Shown one piece after another: positions 61,017-64,000 of a stretch of DNA of 64,000 nucleotides (position 1 is the first letter of the stretch; the number at the start of each line of letters is the position of its first letter). This DNA is from Streptomyces viridochromogenes DSM 40736 (lineage in GTDB: Bacteria; Actinomycetota; Actinomycetes; Streptomycetales; Streptomycetaceae), in assembly GCF_000158955.1 (NCBI RefSeq), contig NZ_GG657757.1, positions 8,370,854 to 8,434,853 of the forward strand. The letters are read 5' to 3'. Under the pieces are notes generated by a model, which was not told the origin of the DNA, ran no database searches, and saw nothing but the letters and a program-made list of their open reading frames with translations. Position numbers and translations under genes: made by a program.

Positions 61017-62237
61017 ATGAAAGGCACCCCGGAACCCGGCGTTGTCCCCGACCCCGAGGCGTTCCGCGCCCAGACCCGGCAGTGGCTCGCCACGGTCGCC
61101 CGGCCGCGCGCCGCCGACGGGGAGTGGGGCAGCGGCTCCGACTCCGTCGCCGTGTTCGAGAACTGGACCGAGGAACAGGAACGCGAGCACACCGCCCGCA
61201 CCCAGGAGTGGGAACGCACCCGCTACGACCAGGGATGGGGAGCGCTCAACTGGCCCAAGACGTACGGGGGGCGGGGCCTGCCCGCGTACTACGAACAGCT
61301 CTACCGCACCGAAGAGACGGCCTTCGACGTGCCCCACCGCACCGAGGTCTTCCCCGTGACGCAGCAGCTCGTCGCCCCCGCGATCGGCATCTGGGGCACC
61401 GAGGAGCAGAAGCAGCGCTGGCTGCGCCCCATGCTGCGCACCGACGAACTCGCCTGCCAGCTCTTCTCGGAGACCGAGGCCGGCTCCGACCTCGCCGCGG
61501 TGCGCACGCGGGCGGTGCGCGACGGCGACCGATGGGTGCTCCAGGGACACAAGGTGTGGACCTCCGGGGCCCGCGTCGCGACCTGGGGCGTCGCGGTGTG
61601 CCGCACCGACCCGGACGTACGCAAGCACGCCGGCATCACCGTCTTCCTGGTGCGCATGGACGCGCCGGGCGTGACCGTACGGCCCATCCAGCAGATGACC
61701 GGCGGCACCAGCTTCAACGAGGTCTACCTCGACGGCGTGGTGGTGCCCGACACCGACCGGCTCGGGCCGGTCGGAGAGGGCTGGCGGGTCACGCTCAGTG
61801 TGCTGGCCGCCGAACGCCTCGACTCAGGCAACCTCGGCCTGGACAACGCCGACCGGGCGCTGGAACTCGCCGGGAACCTGCACCGCCCGCTCACCGGCAG
61901 CGAACAGCAGCGGGCCGCCGACCTCCACATCCGCACGCTCGTCCAGCGGCTCGTCGGACTGCGCGTGACGGCCGCCCTCGTCGCCGGACGCGAACCCGGC
62001 GCGGAGGCCTCCGTCGGCAAGCTCTACGCCACCGAGACCATGCGGCGCACCAGTGACCTGGTCTCCGAGCTGCTGGGACCGAGCCTCGTCGCGGACACGG
62101 GCCAGTGGGGCACCTACGCCTGGACGGAGCACCTGCTCGGCGCCCCCGGATACAGCATCGCGGGCGGCACCGACGAGATCCAGCACAACATCCTCGCCGA
62201 ACGGGTGCTCGGCCTGCCGAAGGAGCCCGTCCGATGA
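61017..62237 (+). CDS. Acyl-CoA dehydrogenase
   Basis: 406 aa. Motifs: WGALNWPKTYGGRGLPAYYE, the flavin-binding ACQLFSETEAGSDLAAVRTR, HKVWTSGARVATWGVAVCRT, and the end YSIAGGTDEIQHNILAERVL, which is typical of FadE-type dehydrogenases of steroid catabolism (FadE28/34 style). ATG 61017 follows GGAGG; GTG 61005 is possible. It overlaps the phosphotransferase gene by ATGA. FAD-dependent alpha,beta-desaturation of an acyl-CoA is expected, perhaps with another dehydrogenase chain. Confidence 0.92.
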   Translation: MKGTPEPGVVPDPEAFRAQTRQWLATVARPRAADGEWGSGSDSVAVFENWTEEQEREHTARTQEWERTRYDQGWGALNWPKTYGGRGLPAYYEQLYRTEETAFDVPHRTEVFPVTQQLVAPAIGIWGTEEQKQRWLRPMLRTDELACQLFSETEAGSDLAAVRTRAVRDGDRWVLQGHKVWTSGARVATWGVAVCRTDPDVRKHAGITVFLVRMDAPGVTVRPIQQMTGGTSFNEVYLDGVVVPDTDRLGPVGEGWRVTLSVLAAERLDSGNLGLDNADRALELAGNLHRPLTGSEQQRAADLHIRTLVQRLVGLRVTAALVAGREPGAEASVGKLYATETMRRTSDLVSELLGPSLVADTGQWGTYAWTEHLLGAPGYSIAGGTDEIQHNILAERVLGLPKEPVR

Positions 62238-63208
62238 GCACGGCCACGCAGCTGCCGGAGCTGTCCGCCCGCGTCCGCGACCGGCTCGCCCGCCGCCATC
62301 CGGGCGCCCCGGTCGGCGAGTTGACGGTGCTGCCGGGCGGCCACTCGGGGCTGACGTACTCGATCACCGCAGGGGACGCCCGGTACGTCGTCAAGGCGGT
62401 GCCTCCCGGGCAGAAACCCGTCGGGCGCAACGACGTGCTACGTCAGGCACGGGTGCTGGGCGCGCTGGCCGGGTCCGCGGTTCCGGTGCCCGGCGTCGCC
62501 GCCGTCGACGAGACGCAACCGGCGTGGTTCGCCATGGAGTTCGCGTCCGGCGAGGCCGTCGAGCCGGTACTCGACGAGCCCGGGGTGCCCGCCGCGACGG
62601 CCCGCGCCCGGATGCTGGAGGTCGCTGCCGTGCTGCGGCGCCTGCACGCCACCGACACCCGTACGCCCGGGCTCGACCCGCCCGAACCGCTCGACGCGGC
62701 GGGGGAGCTGGAACGGTGGAGCCGTACCCTGCACGCCGTCCCCGCCGAACTGCGCCCTGGCGGAGAGGAGTTGCTCGCCCGCCTCGCCCGTGATGTGCCC
62801 GGCGGCCTCCCGCCGGTGCTGCTGCACGGGGACTTCCGGCTCGGCAACGTGCTGTGCGTCGACGAGCGCGCGGCAGCCGTCGTCGACTGGGAGATCTGGA
62901 GCATCGGCGACCCGCGCATCGACCTCGGGTGGTTCCTGCTCTTCGCCGACCACCGCAACTTCCCCCGGCTGGGGCGTGCCGTGCCCGGTCTGCCCAGCGA
63001 GGCCGAACTGCTGGACGCCTACCTCGACGGCCGGCCCGCACTGCCCGCGATGGACTGGTTCCGGGCACTCGGCCGCATGAAGATGGCCGCGATCATGGGC
63101 CACAACCTGCGCCGGCACCGCGAGGGCAAGCACCACGACCCGGACCAGGAGCGACTGCCGCCCACCATCGCCGCGATGATCAGCACGGCACGCGACATCC
63201 TCGGCTGA
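62234..63208 (+). CDS. Aminoglycoside-phosphotransferase-fold (ACAD10/FadE36-type) kinase
   Basis: 324 aa. Kinase-like features: GGHSGLTYSITAGDARYVVK (nucleotide loop and Lys), LLHGDFRLGNVLC (catalytic HGD) and AVVDWEIWSIGDPRIDLGWF (metal Asp). This family is fused to acyl-CoA dehydrogenase in human ACAD10 and adjacent to such genes in actinobacteria, where it phosphorylates hydroxyacyl substrates to aid dehydration. Here it lies between two acyl-CoA dehydrogenase genes and overlaps the first. So the substrate may be a 4-hydroxy or tertiary-hydroxy acid (inference). Confidence 0.88.
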   Translation: MSTATQLPELSARVRDRLARRHPGAPVGELTVLPGGHSGLTYSITAGDARYVVKAVPPGQKPVGRNDVLRQARVLGALAGSAVPVPGVAAVDETQPAWFAMEFASGEAVEPVLDEPGVPAATARARMLEVAAVLRRLHATDTRTPGLDPPEPLDAAGELERWSRTLHAVPAELRPGGEELLARLARDVPGGLPPVLLHGDFRLGNVLCVDERAAAVVDWEIWSIGDPRIDLGWFLLFADHRNFPRLGRAVPGLPSEAELLDAYLDGRPALPAMDWFRALGRMKMAAIMGHNLRRHREGKHHDPDQERLPPTIAAMISTARDILG

Positions 63209-63245
63209 TCCGGACCCACCACACGAATCCCGGACAGGAGCCATC

Positions 63246-64000
<755 letters not shown>

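Overview
The window looks like the arm of a Streptomyces (or close relative) linear chromosome. GC content is high throughout, GTG and TTG starts are common, and many families are typical of the genus: 481-aa GAPDH, Fur-KatG pair, SigB-type sigma factor, MASE1 and SpoIIE proteins, and cysteine leader peptides. Most telling is a tap-tpg pair (22341-25149), which encodes the telomere-associated protein and the terminal protein of linear Streptomyces replicons. Gene remnants, apparent one-base frameshifts and a MITE-like element also fit a chromosome arm. I saw no tRNA, rRNA, CRISPR array or complete insertion sequence.

Layout, 1-21.5 kb: the 3' end of a secreted multidomain protein; GAPDH; a frameshifted coiled-coil gene; a CitMHS transporter with a divergent LysR regulator and a CoA-transferase/CitE-like lyase pair, joined by two matching LysR boxes; fur-katG with a palindromic operator; a secreted beta-carbonic anhydrase; a VanW protein; a GT4 glycosyltransferase with a translationally coupled partner; YceI; then minus-strand operons PP2C-MASE1-MOSC and PiT-DUF817.

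21.5-38 kb: DUF998; tap-tpg; a Ser/Thr kinase fused to a solute-binding-like domain; a frameshifted GNAT gene with a double-HTH MarR-type regulator facing a DUF4097 gene; YihY/BrkB; a histidine-ammonia-lyase-fold protein lacking the MIO tripeptide, facing a betaine-type ABC importer (ATPase, two permeases, frameshifted binding protein).

37-44 kb is a sulfur-acquisition island: SfnB/DszC-like monooxygenase, GNAT, a cysteine leader peptide, two FMN-dependent LLM monooxygenases, a P-loop kinase and DUF1684 behind a second cysteine leader peptide. It is followed by a haloperoxidase remnant, a TarS-like GT2, DUF3592, a membrane-anchored Mrr-like nuclease, a SigB-type sigma factor, a hemerythrin and a decayed GntR regulator.

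50.6 kb to the end is a catabolic cluster for a CoA-activated, probably alicyclic or steroid/terpenoid-like substrate: TetR regulator, MHS transporter, two SDRs, zinc ADH, three acyl-CoA dehydrogenases, hydroxyacyl-CoA dehydrogenase, enoyl-CoA hydratase, DUF35, an Ltp-like thiolase and an ACAD10-type phosphotransferase. Copies of a GAGTTCAGTTC-like motif lie before the transporter, between the divergent ADH/SDR pair, before the first acyl-CoA dehydrogenase and between the divergent HBDH/hydratase pair, suggesting one regulon. The cluster runs off the right edge. All functions are inferred from motifs and family resemblance; no database search was possible.
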